A DNA stretch of 64,000 bases, from the NCBI GenBank assembly GCA_019321725.1, contig CM033120.1:7259694-7323693 (forward strand). The letters are read 5' to 3'. The translations under genes and the position numbers were made by a program. Numbering within the stretch: the stretch's first letter is position 1; the number at the start of each line of letters is the position of its first letter. The notes beneath the pieces were generated by a model that ran no database searches, was not told where the DNA came from, and saw only the letters and a list, made by a program, of their open reading frames with translations. The DNA comes from Paulownia fortunei. Its lineage: Eukaryota; Streptophyta; Magnoliopsida; Lamiales; Paulowniaceae. Positions 34,347 to 45,711 of this stretch are shown piece by piece.

Positions 34347-36650
34347 ATGGCAAAGAATCCACTAGCAACAATTCTTGATCAAAATAAATTAACTAGACCA
34401 CCGAAGGATATTGCTTCAGAGACTTATGTAGATTACTTACATCATGTTGATAAAAATTTGTAGGCTCGATGCTACATGCGGGCATCGATGTCAAATGAGC
34501 TACAGAGACAGAATGAGGATGAAGATACTGCTTATGGGATCCACATTCACCTAAAAGAGTTGTGAACATACTCGGTAGACGAGATATCATATCTTAAAGG
34601 AGCTTTTCAAATGTCGTATGACTAAGGGCTCTTCAGTCCATGACCATGGATTAAAGATGATAGCTCTCACTAAAAGGCTGGCATCTCTTGGAGTCATTAT
34701 GGAGAACGAACTCTATATAGACCTTTTATTGTAGTCTCCACCTCCCTCATTTGATACATTTGTTGTCAACTTTAACATGCACAACATGGAGGCTAGTCTC
34801 CCTGAGCTTGTGAACATGTTAAAGACAGCTGAGTCCATCATTGAAAAGGACAAGCCAATTTTGCTTGTTGGATCCTTTTTCGAATTAAAGACTAAAAGCT
34901 TAAGAAAGGAAAGAAGAAATGAAAGGGTTCCTCCAAACCCAACAAGCTAAAGGCAAAGGGTGGTGTCAAGAAGGTTTCTTCTCAAGCCAATGACAAGTAT
35001 CATTACTGCGGCAAACGAGGGCACTGTAAGAGAAACTACAAGGAGTATCCTGCAAGTCTAAAGCGTTTAGGTATATATTTTGTTGAAGTTAACTTGTTTG
35101 TTAACAATGCTTCTTGGGTATTGGATATTGGTTGTGACTCACATATCTGCAATGATTTGCAGATGATTACAAGAAGTAGGAAGCTGGATGGAGGAGAGAC
35201 AGTCCTAAGGATGGAAGCAAGAGTTGCTACATTAGTTATAGGCACATTAGTCTAGCTTTTGAAAATGATTTGTAATAGTTTTAAACAATTATCTTTTCAT
35301 TTCAGATATTATGAAGAATATTGTCTCTATTCCAGTTTTGGATAGAGAAGGTTTAGATTTACCATTGATAATGAAAATTGTTTCATTTTCAAACATTCTA
35401 ATTATATTTATTTGGGTTCTTTGATGAATTATTTATATATTATTACTCCCCATAACCCTATTTTCACAATTCAACAAAATAAAAGAAATTAGATAATCAT
35501 AGTTCCATGAGTCTATGGCACGCAAGATTAGGGCATATTTTTGAGAAAATGATTAACAATTTAGCACAATTGCTTCATCTAAAGAACAAGCAAAAACTGT
35601 CAATATGTAAATCTTGCCTCAAAGGAAAGATGACCAAATCTCAATTTATTGGATAGGTGGAGCGAGCCAAACATCTATTGAATTTGATTCATACAGATGT
35701 ATGTGGGCCACTAAGTGTTAGTGCCCGAGGGAGCTATAACTACTTCTTAACCTTTGTCGATGACTTTTCTAGTTATGGTTATGTGTACCTTTTAAGTTAC
35801 AAGTCTGAAGTATTTGAAAAGTTCAAAGAATTTAGAACTGAAGTAGAGAAATAAACTGGCTTAAGTATAAAAAAAATTCGATCTGATCGAGGAGGTGAAT
35901 ACTTAAGCATAAAGTCTTTGGATTATCTAAAAAAGAATGGGATTCTCTCATAGTGGAATCCTCTTGCTACTCCACAACTTAACAAAGTTGTGGAGCGCAG
36001 GAATGGAACCTTGTTGGACATAGTTTGATCCATGATGAGCTTTATTACATTACCTCTTTCATTCTAGGGCTATACCTTGGAAACAGCAGCATACCTATTA
36101 AATAGGGTGTCATCTAAAGTCGTGCTCAAAACACCATATGAAATATGGTGTGGTATGACACCTTTCTATAAATACCTTAGGGTATAGGGGTATGCTGCTT
36201 ATGTGAAGTAGCTAGTGGGAAATAAGTTGGATCTAAGATCCAGCTTATGCAAGCTTGTAGACTATCAAAAGGAGTCTATTAGATACTATTTCTATGATGC
36301 ATCAGAACAAAGGTGTTTGTTTTGAGAAATGCCACCTTCCTTGAAAAAGAATTTCTATTAGAGAGAAATAGTAAATTCATGGAACTTGAAGAAGTTTAAC
36401 AACCTCAGAACGCCCTAACTGCCATAGTAGATGATACACCAACTGATCTTAGGCCTTTAAGGCACAATCTCTTCGAAGATACGAAAGGATCTCAAGGGTA
36501 CCTAAAAGGTACAACTTTTTGTTAGAGAGTAAATAAGAGGAACTCCCCTCAGATAATGATCCAAGAAGTTATGGAGAGGTGATATTTGATATCAACTCAG
36601 AGAAGTTGCAAGAAGCCATGCAATTCGAGATGGACTCTATGTACTCCAAC
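34347..36650 (+). pseudogene. Element C gag, protease, integrase (left part of pol)
   Basis: It starts Met-Ala-Lys-Asn-Pro-Leu and loses part of gag soon after (jump near 34400). Traces follow the element I order: gag helices, a knuckle remnant near 35006 (YHYCGKRGHCKRNYKE, with Cys to Tyr changes), protease near 35120 (LDIGCDSHICND, DSG altered), pre-integrase near 35500 and integrase core 35657-36010. The first part of the core is open for 65 codons (HTDVCGPLSVSARGSYNYF). Many stops and small indels. It is cut by the hAT element at 36651 and resumes at 39992. Confidence 0.87.
36643..36650 (+). repeat. hAT target-site duplication (left)
   Basis: ACTCCAAC, repeated exactly at 39984-39991. 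Eight bases is the standard hAT duplication length. The uninterrupted sequence is seen in element I near 10084 (GGTACTCCAACAAGGTATGG). Confidence 0.96.
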
Positions 36651-36940
36651 TAGACCTAACCACGGGCCGGGTCCAAATCGGACCCAGCCCATGGCTGACC
36701 CATGGTCAACGGGTCAAAACCTATTGACCACGGGTCCGACCCGCGGACCCGTAATCAGCTCGTGGATTCACGAGCTGGTTACGGGTTTAAATTTTTTAGA
36801 CCCGTGAACCGCCAGGTCAGCCCGGCAGTTCAATCTGAGTCGGCCCACTGGGCCGACCCGACGGTTCAAGGAAAAAAAATCAAAGTAACCGTTGCCAATG
36901 CCAACGGCTATGCTGTGCAAGTGCAACGGTCAAAAATTTG
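36651..36940 (+). repeat. hAT left terminal and subterminal region
   Basis: TIR 36651-36665, then dense repeats of CGGGTC, GACCCG and GGACCC words to about 36870. They include an inverted pair CAGCTCGTGGATT / CACGAGCTG near 36757-36777. Such clusters are where hAT transposases bind. Small open frames here are composition artefacts. Confidence 0.85.
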
Positions 36941-36995
36941 ATTGTTGCCAAAGCTTTTTTATTTTTATTTTAATTATTTTATTTTATTTTTCTTC

Positions 36996-37003
36996 TATAA
37001 ATA
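36996..37003 (+). promoter_or_regulatory. Putative TATA box of the hAT transposase gene
   Basis: TATAAATA about 200 bp before the ATG, after a T-rich stretch and before a pyrimidine-rich leader (TTCCACACTTCAACTCTC). It is a good candidate core promoter by motif and position. Confidence 0.6.
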
Positions 37004-37203
37004 CCCATCAATTCTTCATTTTTTCCACACTTCAACTCTCAAATCTCAATTATCTAATTCTCTAATCTTCACTCTTAATTATTCATTCTCAATTCCATAT
37101 TATTTTAATTCTTTCATTAATTTTTTTTTCATATTTTATTTATTTCATCTTCAATTATTTATTATTCAATTCTATATACTAAATTTTCATCATTTATCAA
37201 AAA

Positions 37204-39248
37204 ATGGCCGGTTCAAGCAATAGAGGTAAGGGAAAGATGCCCGCAACCGACAAGCAACCAATGTTCAATATCGATTGTGAAGTTGAGTTAAGTGATGAAG
37301 AGCAAACTCACTTGTATACTACTCAAGAAACAATGAGTGATGCTCATACTCGATCTATTCCATCTCTCAAATCTTCTATTTTTACAAAATATTTTGATAA
37401 AATGACACTTCCAAATGGAGAGATGCGAGCAAAGTGTAAATATTGTTTGCAATCTTACAAATTTCAATGCGGAGGTGGTTATGGATCCTTGAAAAGACAT
37501 GTGGAGAAGAAGCATCCAGTAGAATTTGACATTGATCGTACCCAAACTCAAATGCCATCATTCGCATCTTCCGACGCCGGTGGAGATAACGATCTTTCTT
37601 TATTTAAATATAATGATGTTAGATGTAGAAAAAATTTAGCTAGATTTATTTTTATTGAACATCTTAGTTTTAGTTTTGCAAATAAATTCTTTTTTAATGA
37701 ATTAATTCAAACAACATATAATCCGGTGGCTAAAGGTGTTCCACGAACCACATTAACACGCCATGTAAAAAAATTATATAATAAATCTAAAAAAGAGTTA
37801 AAAGAATTATTAAATAATGTAAATAATAAAATTTCTTTATGTAGTGAAATTTGGAGTGATCATTGGCAAATACATTCATATATGGGTATTACATGTTATT
37901 GGATTGATGATTCTTGGATACTTCAAAAAAGATTACTTGTATTTAGAGTTTTTGATAGTCCACACATAGTAGCAAATATTTCACAAATTATATTTTTAAT
38001 ATTAGAAAAATATAATTTAGTTAATAAAATTTTTTCAATATCATTTGACAATGCTGCAGCTAATAATGCTAGTATTGGTGATCTTAAAGTTGTATGTGAA
38101 CCATCAATTGGTGGTAAATTTTTTTATATTAGATGTATATGTCATATTTTAAATTTATGTGTACAAGATGGCTTAAAAGTTTTAGATAATCAACTTAAAC
38201 CAATTAGACAAGCATTTTCTTATTTATGGACACATCCACATATTAATAAACAATGGTTTAGATTTTGTAAAGCTAACGGTATGAGGCCTAAAAAAATTCC
38301 ACGGGATGTTCCAACCCATTGGAATTCAACATATAGATTACTAGAAGAATCTATCGACTATATAGATTTATTATTTAATTTTTTTGTTCAAATTATTTCT
38401 ACTCCTTTTCATTTATATCCACATCATTGGACAGTATGTGAAAAAATTTGTAATATTTTAAAAATATTTAATGATGCTACTTTATAATTATCTAGTATTT
38501 ATTTCTCAATTTCTCATTTAGTATTATTAAATTATTGTAATATTGCATCAGTTTTACATGAAAATATTAACTCCCAAGATGAAAATTTAGTAAATTGTGT
38601 TTTATCAATGCAGTTGGAATGGAAAAAATATTTTTATGAAATTTCATATATTAATTTAATTGCTGTTGTTTTTGATCCTAGACTTAAATTAGATGGTTTA
38701 CAAGACTTGTTATTAATTTATTACAATGCTTTAACACGTAATGAAAATAATTATAGTATAGATATTAATAATATTATATTTAAAATTAGAACACTTTTAA
38801 ATGAATTTTATAATGAATACAGTTCCAAATATGGTTCACAATCAACTCAAGTTGATATACGTAGAACTAGTAGTAGTAGTAGTAGTAGTAGTTTTAAGCT
38901 TACGGCAGCACAACTTTTACTTAGGGAACGAACTAAATGTCCTCGAGGATCCTCAAGTTCTAGCTAAGAACTTGAGAGTTATTTTAATGTTTCATTTGAG
39001 TTTAATGAGACAGATGACGATGGAGAGTTTGATATTTTGCGATGGTGGTCGCAAAAGAAGCAAACGTATCTAATTTTGTCTGTAATGGCGAAGGAGATAC
39101 TTGTTTCACCTCTTCAACCGTTGCAGTGGAACAAGTTTTCAGTGTGGGAGGTAATATATTAAGTAAGAAACGCTCAACGTTGTCTTCCAAGAATTTAGAA
39201 GCCCGAGCATGTCTTGATGATTGCATCAAGGCCTCAGTACGAAGATAA
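37204..39248 (+). pseudogene. hAT transposase with BED zinc finger, broken
   Basis: hAT transposases cut and rejoin their own ends in the nucleus. The start is ATG 37204 (Met-Ala-Gly-Ser-Ser). The BED finger has C78, C81, H99 and H104. The RNase H-like core follows with an EIWSD block, an SFDNAAANN block (DDE-type Asp), RCICHILNL near residue 310 and PTHWNSTYRLLEE. One frame runs to TAA 38485 (codon 428), continues to TAA 38965, and shifts by one base near 39106 into the C-terminal hAT dimerisation domain (AVEQVFSVGGN, RSTLSSKNLEARACL), ending at TAA 39246. Both stops are at Gln-compatible places (CAA to TAA). A run of eight AGT Ser codons lies at 38869-38892. It resembles plant RICESLEEPER-type transposases; length fits the family. 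Confidence 0.94.
38869..38892 (+). repeat. (AGT)8 Ser-codon repeat in hAT transposase
   Basis: Eight AGT units in the transposase frame between the core and the dimerisation domain, giving a poly-Ser linker. Confidence 0.88.
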
Positions 39249-39983
39249 GGTCAGCCAGATTCGGAGGAAGATCAAGAGGAGGACACAGATGGAACAATGA
39301 CGGGAATGGGTGAGAGTAATTGAGCCACGCCACTCCCTAAGGTAAGAAGGGTTAAAAGGTAAGAGAACTACATGGGCTTTGATTCTTCTATACCCTAAGA
39401 GGATAAGTAGGCAACTTAAATTTAAGTTCAAGCCTATTTTTATTTTTAAATTAGTTTTTAATTATATAATTTAAATTTTTGCTAATATTTTTTTAAAATT
39501 TAAGTGCAAATTTTTTTATTGAAATTTAAGTTTAAACTTTAAGATTTCAAGTTGAACATCTTTTTTTATATATTTATTATAATTAGAATATTTGATACTT
39601 AAATTTTAGATAATAATTTTTTTTTTCAAATTTAAGTTAAACATTCATTAAGTTCAAAAATTAATGATATTTTTTTTTAAAATTTAAGTTCAAAATTTTT
39701 CATTCAAATATATGTTCAAAATTTCAAACCCTTGTTTTTGTTTTACAAAAGTTACAATTTTATAGAATTAATAGTTAGTTAAAAAGTTATAAATTTTCAA
39801 AATATAAGGTAAAAAAATAAAAAAAAAAATCAAGGGTCGGAACCAAAATCAGAACCGGCGGTTAACCGGAACCGACCCGGTGGTTCCGAAACCCGGACCG
39901 TAACTAGCCTTGACAGTTAAGGTTAAGGGTCGGAATTTTCTTGAACCGTAGAACCGGCAGTTCTTGAACCGTGGTCAGGTCTG
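39249..39983 (+). other. hAT 3' non-coding and right subterminal region
   Basis: AT-rich DNA with repeated TTTAAGTTCAAA words (39420-39730), then a GC-rich subterminal block from about 39830 (AAGGGTCGGAA, AACCGGCGG, CCGACCCGG, repeated GAACCG). The TIR is at 39969-39983. No second gene. Confidence 0.75.
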
Positions 39984-41112
39984 ACTCCAACAAGGTATAG
40001 ACCTTAGTGGACCCACCACAATGAATTGTTCCCATTGGCTGCAAATAGGTCTATAAACAGAACCTTGGAGTAGAAGGAGAGGTAGTAACCTATAAAGCAC
40101 GTCTGATTGCAAAAGGTTATACTCAAAAGTAATGAATTGATTATGAGGAAACTTTTTCACTAGTGGCGATGCTTAAATCTATCGGAATTTTACTAGCCAT
40201 ATCCGCATATTATGACTGTGAGATATCGCAAATGGATGTGAAGAGCGTTTTTCTTAATGAAAACATTGAGGAAGAGATCTATATAAAGTACTTAGAACGC
40301 TTCATATCTAGTGGGAGCGAGCAAAAGATTCACATGCTCCAGAGATCTATTTATGGACTCGAACAAGCTTTGAGGATTTGGAACATCTGGTTTGATGAAA
40401 CAGTCAAAATATTTGATTTTCATAAAAAATCCAGATGAACCATGTGTTTAAAAGAAAGTTAGTAGGAGTGCAGTTATGTTTGTTGTGCTCTACATTAATG
40501 ACATCCTACTTATCAGGAATGATGTAGGGATGTTGCAATCAACGAGGACTTGGTTGTTTAATTAGTTTTTCATGAAGGACTTGGGAGATACATCTTTTAT
40601 CCAAATGATAAAGATTTATAGAGATAAATCCAGAAGCATGATCAGACTATCTCAATCCATGTATAGAGATAAAGAACTAAAAAGGTTTAGTATGGAGGAA
40701 TCCAAATGAGGATTCTTGCCAATGAGCCACGGGGTTTAACTCTCTAAGGCTATATCTCCCAAGACACTTGAAGAGAGAGAATGGATGACTCGCATACCTT
40801 ATGCTTCTGCGATATGAAGTATAATGCATGCAATGTTGCACACAAGGTCTGATAACGCACATGCTCTGAATGTCATGAGCAGATATCAGTCAAATCTAGG
40901 GGAAGAACACTGGAAAGTCATTAAGATATGTTTTTAATCAAGTACTTAAAAAGGACTAAGGATATGTTTTTAATATATAGCAATGGAGAACTAAAACTGA
41001 AGAGATATATAGACTCTAATTTTCAGTCCGATATAGACGACTCGAAGTCTATGTCTGGATATATATTCAACCTGAATGGTGGTATAATCAGTTGGAAAAA
41101 GTTCCAAGCAAG
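39984..41112 (+). pseudogene. Element C reverse transcriptase and RNase H (right part of pol)
   Basis: It begins with the right hAT TSD (ACTCCAAC) and resumes RT exactly where it broke off. RT traces: VDPP region near 40010, open 40163-40438 (ILLAISAYYDCEISQMDVKS), the altered YVDD region (YINDI) near 40490. RNase H follows near 40900 (YLKRTKDMFLIYSNGELK, SMSGYIFNLNGG). At about 41113 the frame runs straight into LTR sequence; the RNase H end and PPT are missing. Several stops. Confidence 0.86.
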
Positions 41113-42916
41113 AGACTTGAGGTATGATGGTAGCCTTGTGTGTATCCTACAGTACTTTGATATCTTTTCTGATTGCTTGCAATCACAAAGGGGTGTGTTG
41201 GGTGTTGCACTGGTGTGCATGGAGGTTTGTTAGTGGCCGACATAGAATTTGACACTTGTCTTTTATTTAACAAAAGAATATCCTATGTTTTCATATTTCA
41301 TGACTCAAAGACCTTGGCCAAGGCAGGATGAAGTATGATTCATCAAGAACCATTGTAAATTGAAATGGAATCACATTTATTGAATTATTTAGAGTTTTGA
41401 CTTATAATTCATGCCCTAAATTCAATTGAAAGATTAGCTACCAAAAGGACCATATGTGTATGGTACTCGCAACTAAAATAAGTTTACTCACTATTTCACC
41501 TAAGACTAATTTGTCATGATTACTTGAAATTAAGGACTTAATTCCAAGCGGATTAATTAATTGAGTTAATTAATCGAAATAATTGTTATTCATAAGTTGT
41601 AAATATTGTAAGCCCACTACTAGCTTAGTAGTGAACCTAAGAGGGTTACACATTTTTATGGAAAGTAACATTTCTATTTTGGAATTTTTCCATTGGTTAG
41701 ATATTAATTAATTAATATTGATTGATTAATTAATTAAGGGTTCTATTTAGTTTAATGGTTAAATTAAATTATTTAATTAAATAATTAGATTATTTAATTG
41801 GACCTAATTTGATTAGAAAGTCTAATTGGATTTAATAATATGGGATTAAATCAATTGAATTGATTCTTGGACTTTTGAATCCAAACCCAAAAATTAAAGT
41901 AGATCACTTTAGAAGCCCACTAGAATATGAAGAGGATAATTAAAATAAATATATTTTATTTAATTAATATATTTATATAATTAAATAAATAGTGACTGAT
42001 TTTTATGAGATAAAAATCAGCTACTAGGATTTTATTTTATATAAATATATTTTTGATATATATTTGATATATATTTGATATATATATATATATATATATA
42101 TCTTGATATTATTTGAAGAGTTCAAATTAATATCAAGAATGTATGTAGATAATTTTTAATGACTAATGTAGTCTCAAATAAGTCCATATACATTGGAGAA
42201 AGAAAAAAGAGAAGATTTGTTAGAAGATTTAGAATCCTACCAAGATCAAACTTTGAAATGGTTCAAAATTAACAAACTCTTCAAGAGTTGGAGTATAGTA
42301 AATTTTTGGTCCCTAATTAATAAGGTAGGGCCGAAACTTTCAAGTAATTTTTTAAGGAAAAATTATTTTGTTTGTCTTTTATTTTTCTCTCCCCCCCAAA
42401 AAAAGGAAGAAAAAGAAAGGTGTTTTCTTGAGAGTCTTGATTTTCTTGTTCTTTAAAGAAAACTAGTTTCTTGATATACTCTTTACATCAAAATTTTAAG
42501 AACTTAAAGAATCAATTTTTGTTGTTCTTGAAAGCTTATTCTTAATGCATCAATTGGGTTAAAGGGAAATTATCACTACGGATTTAGATTAGAAAATGAT
42601 TTTAAGGATACTAGCGAATCCTTTTAATCGATATCACTTTTCATATCATGGACTTGATAGGGAGGAGATATTTGGATTCCTATGAGTCTGATAAGTGAGG
42701 AATATAACAATTGATTGCTTTATTCTTTACAACAACCGAAGTGCTCAAAAGGTATAATCTAAATTTAATATATTTTATTTATATATTCATTTGAATAAGC
42801 GCGATCGTTAGAATCACTTTTGAATTGAGGGGATGTATTTATTTGATAAATATTTATTTTATAAAAAATTCTAATTTTTCATTGCGCATACCCCTATGAT
42901 TATAGCTAACCCAACA
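41113..42916 (+). repeat. Element C 3' LTR, 5'-truncated
   Basis: It aligns from AGACTTGAG with about 4410 of the element I LTR. A gap near 41525 removes the CTAGGTGTTTTCATGG block. A TA microsatellite lies at about 42060-42101. It ends GCTAACCCAACA. Confidence 0.87.
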
Positions 42917-43824
42917 AATGATGCCTCTAGGATACTTGATGGATCGATCGACAAGTTGCAAAGAAACTATTGGGGCTTTGGCTCTCCAAGTCCAAGGTTT
43001 CTAAAAATAGTCATAAGCATGAGATTAATACTAGCACCCAAATCACATAAAACTTTGAAAAATAAAATTGGACCAATAGTGCAAGGTATAGAGAAACTCT
43101 CGGGGTCCTTAAGCTTAGGAGGAAGCTTATTTTAGCATAGCTAGGCATTTGGAGTAAAGCATTAGCAAATGGAATGTTAATATGCAATGAAACCTTCATG
43201 AAATTTAGAAAATTGCACATCTAACTTTTGCTTTTTCAATGCCATAGGAAAAAGGAAAGGGACACTTATCTCTTCATTAAGGATGACCAGTTTGGATGAG
43301 GTGTTAGGCTTCTCCTTCTCTTGAGATTTTACTTCATTCACTGTCAACTCTACCTCTTTTCCACTCTTTAAAGTGATGGCCTTGACATGATCTTTAAGAT
43401 TTTTCTCCATGTCCCTAGGTAATGTCATTCCTTATTTTTACTATTTTGACAGGTAGGAAATATTTTGCAAGGGATGCTTGTGCAATGGCCTCCCATGTGG
43501 TCATTGATCCAGCAAGTAATGACTTAAGCCATCTCTTGGCTTTATCCCTTAAAGAAAATGGGAACAGTCTCAGTCTAATAGCATTATCAGTTGCACTATT
43601 GTGCTTAAAAGTGTCACAAGTCTCCAAGAAGTTTGTGAGGTGGGCATTGGGATCATCACTATGTAAACCACCATATTGCACCGAAGTTTAAATAACTATC
43701 AGTTTAATCTCAAAAGTTTTGCTTGTATTATCGGCCTCCTAATAGTCGAATTGGTCCCATTGACTGAAGGCTTAGCATAATCCAACAATGATCAATTCTC
43801 CATATCTCGCTCATTGTTGGTCAT
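42917..43824 (-). pseudogene. Athila element O: gag and protease
   Basis: The minus-strand start is at ATG 43824 (Met-Thr-Asn-Asn-Glu-Arg). Conserved Athila gag is open from 43681 to 43415: GGLHSDDPNAHLTNFLE, RLRLFPFSLRDKAKRWL and a VKIRNDIT end. It then jumps to the gag-protease linker (43428-43177; EKNLKDHVKAITLKSGKE, QFSKFHEGF). The gag C-terminus and knuckle are missing in between. The protease follows at about 43130-42917, with LPPKLKDPESFSIPCTIG and the active-site variant CDLGASINLM. It is cut by copia C and resumes at 31637. Confidence 0.87.
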
Positions 43825-44076
43825 TCTTTCTTCTTTTGATTGCTTTATCAACTAATAAAGAGTTATCTCTATTTCTGAGTTGTATGGCTAAACTTGTGTA
43901 GATAATTGGGTCATGCACCAACAACACCTACAATGAAAAACAAGAACTCTAAAAGTAGCTTGCGCAAAGAGAATTAAACTATAAAGACAAAAATAAAAAT
44001 AATGAAATAAAAATAAAGCAAATAAAATGGTTAAACTATAGCTAAATAAATCAATCTCAATATTGCAAAAACATAC
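43825..44076 (-). other. Element O leader
   Basis: About 250 AT-rich bases between the primer site and the gag start on the minus strand. Nothing else is seen. Confidence 0.5.
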
Positions 44077-44094
44077 TCCCCGATAATAGTGCTA
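44077..44094 (-). other. Eroded tRNA-Asp primer-binding site, element O
   Basis: On the minus strand this reads TAGCACTATTATCGGGGA. It matches TGGCGCCGTTGCCGGGGA at 12 of 18 positions, and every mismatch is G to A or C to T. It sits just inside the LTR, preceded by TTTT as in element F. Confidence 0.7.
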
Positions 44095-44103
44095 AAAACT
44101 TGG

Positions 44104-45711
44104 TGTAGCTTACAATTAAGTTCAATCTAATTCGGCAAGTGTACAGGCCAACAAGTAATAAAGTATATAAGCATAGGGATATCATGTCCCCAGAGAGTAC
44201 GTAAGCAACTTCTGAAGTATAAATAATCGAACTATATTTAATCTATCAAAAGTTTGATTGATTGATTTGAAAACTTAAAATTAGAAATTAACAAGCAACA
44301 AAAATAATCTAGGAAAACCAGGGATTTAAACTTAGGTAAAGAAGTGCCAAGGCATTGGATTGTCTTTTTATTGCATTGTGAGTTTTACAAGTTAGTGATT
44401 AGGATTAACATTGAATTATGTGATAATGGAAACTCTAATTTTATATGATACTCTTTTCCAAGATATACCACATGTATTACTAGAAAGCAATCGATATATT
44501 CCTATACAAGTTAAGTTATCTAATAATGCATTAGGCTTCGTGATTTCCTCTAGCTTTCGGCAATCAAGTTTATAACTACTGCATGTGCTAACTCCCATAT
44601 TCCTATAGTGATCTAACCCACAATATACACTACACAAGCACTTGTTGTGACACTACCTCCAGGCCTCAATCACAACAACAAGGTTCATCTCAAAACTGGC
44701 CAAATTTCAAGAAGCATTAAACACATAGTGCATCCTCATCAGAAATCAATAATCATCCACATCATATACAAGTTAACAATTCATAACTTCATATAAATGG
44801 TTTTCCAAGCCTTGGTAAATTAGAGTTTAGTTCATCATGAAATAGAGCAACCAACACTTGTTTCCCAATATTATGCCTTTAGAATATTCTTAGAACTAAA
44901 TAAAATCAAAAGAAAGCTAAAGTAAAAGTTACAACCCTTTTTTGTGAGCCTTCACTTCTAGCTTTAGATTCTCCTTGCCTGAAGTGGCTCATTCTTCCCT
45001 TGGTCTTGAATCCCTATTTCCTTGATAATGGTAGTATGAGTTTTAGGTGCAGTTAGTGAAGAAATATAGAAGAATGGGTATTTTGGGTGGAGAGGAAATG
45101 TGTGTGAGAATTTTGGTGTAGAGTGTATGTGGGTGATGAATTATTTATTGAATCATATGTATGTTGTGTGTTGTTCAAGAAATTATATGTAAGCATGTGT
45201 ATATCTCTCATTTGTGAGATGTAATTATGTTTATAGTATATCTAATAGAGTGTCACAAGGTGTGAGAGTGTGGTGTGTAACAAGCAAGATTCCATGCTAT
45301 TTCTTAGATTACCACTTATCCCTCAAAATCTGTAGATATTTTTTTCAATTCTGGACCACTCGCATCGTGACATGAGATACCTTGTTCTTCAAGCACCACA
45401 TCTCCAAAAGTGGGGTGTCACGGCGTTTCACAAATTGGAGCTCATTGCCAAATTTCTACCCCTCGTGCTGAGGCACGGCCTAGGAGGGTGTCAGGCACAA
45501 GGTCTATCTTTTAGGCACTGCGTTCTCTTTGGGGGTGTCGCTACACTTTAAATCATGCAGGTTACTGCCAGATTTTTTACTTTTTCTCCAAACTTGGCCA
45601 TTCTCACCATGTTTTCACTCCATTCCTCATTCTTAGTCCCTACACATAATTATTACAAAATAAAACACAATTGTATCAATTGCAAAGCAAAAATATGTGC
45701 AATTATGCTCA
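44104..45711 (-). repeat. Athila element O 5' LTR
   Basis: About 1.6 kb, close to the 3' LTR length of element F (1,601 bp). The minus-strand start is TGAGCATAATTGCACATA, similar in layout to TGATAAGTGCATATTTTAAC of F. The end is AAGCTACA, just before the eroded primer site. The right flank at 45712 is copia E RNase H, which supports the boundary. No open frame of note. Confidence 0.7.

Larger units (their letters stand above)
36651..39983 (+). mobile_element. hAT DNA transposon (BED-finger type), near full length
   Basis: 3,333 bp inside the pol of copia C with a perfect 8-bp TSD. Terminal inverted repeats: TAGACCTAACCACGG at the left; the complement of the right end is CAGACCTGACCACGG (13 of 15 match). 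Both ends have GC-rich subterminal regions full of GGGTCGG/CCGACCC words, in contrast with an AT-rich body. It holds one transposase gene in plus orientation, broken by two stops and one frameshift. The precise ends and TSD show insertion after copia C was in place. Confidence 0.96.
31638..42916 (+). mobile_element. Copia element C (family 1) with a hAT insertion
   Basis: The LTR start is TGTTATAGTAGATTGCCC and the LTR end is GCTAACCCAACA. Flanks are AATAA (31633-31637) and AATGA (42917-42921), a 5-bp TSD with one change. Athila O protease reads on across it. The 5' LTR end, primer site and first leader part are deleted (junction near 33126). The RNase H end and the start of the 3' LTR are also deleted (junction near 41113). 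A 3,333-bp hAT transposon splits pol. It could not be reverse-transcribed without its primer site. Confidence 0.88.

Noticed and set aside
36586..37223. Open frames of 73-93 codons at the left end of the hAT element
   Set aside because: They cover TIR and subterminal repeats or low-complexity T-rich leader; the transposase starts at 37204.
37288..37567. Minus-strand open frames opposite the hAT transposase
   Set aside because: They are shadows of the strongly supported plus-strand transposase.
42193..42456. 87-codon frame in the 3' LTR of element C
   Set aside because: It lies wholly in LTR DNA and is not kept in sister LTRs.
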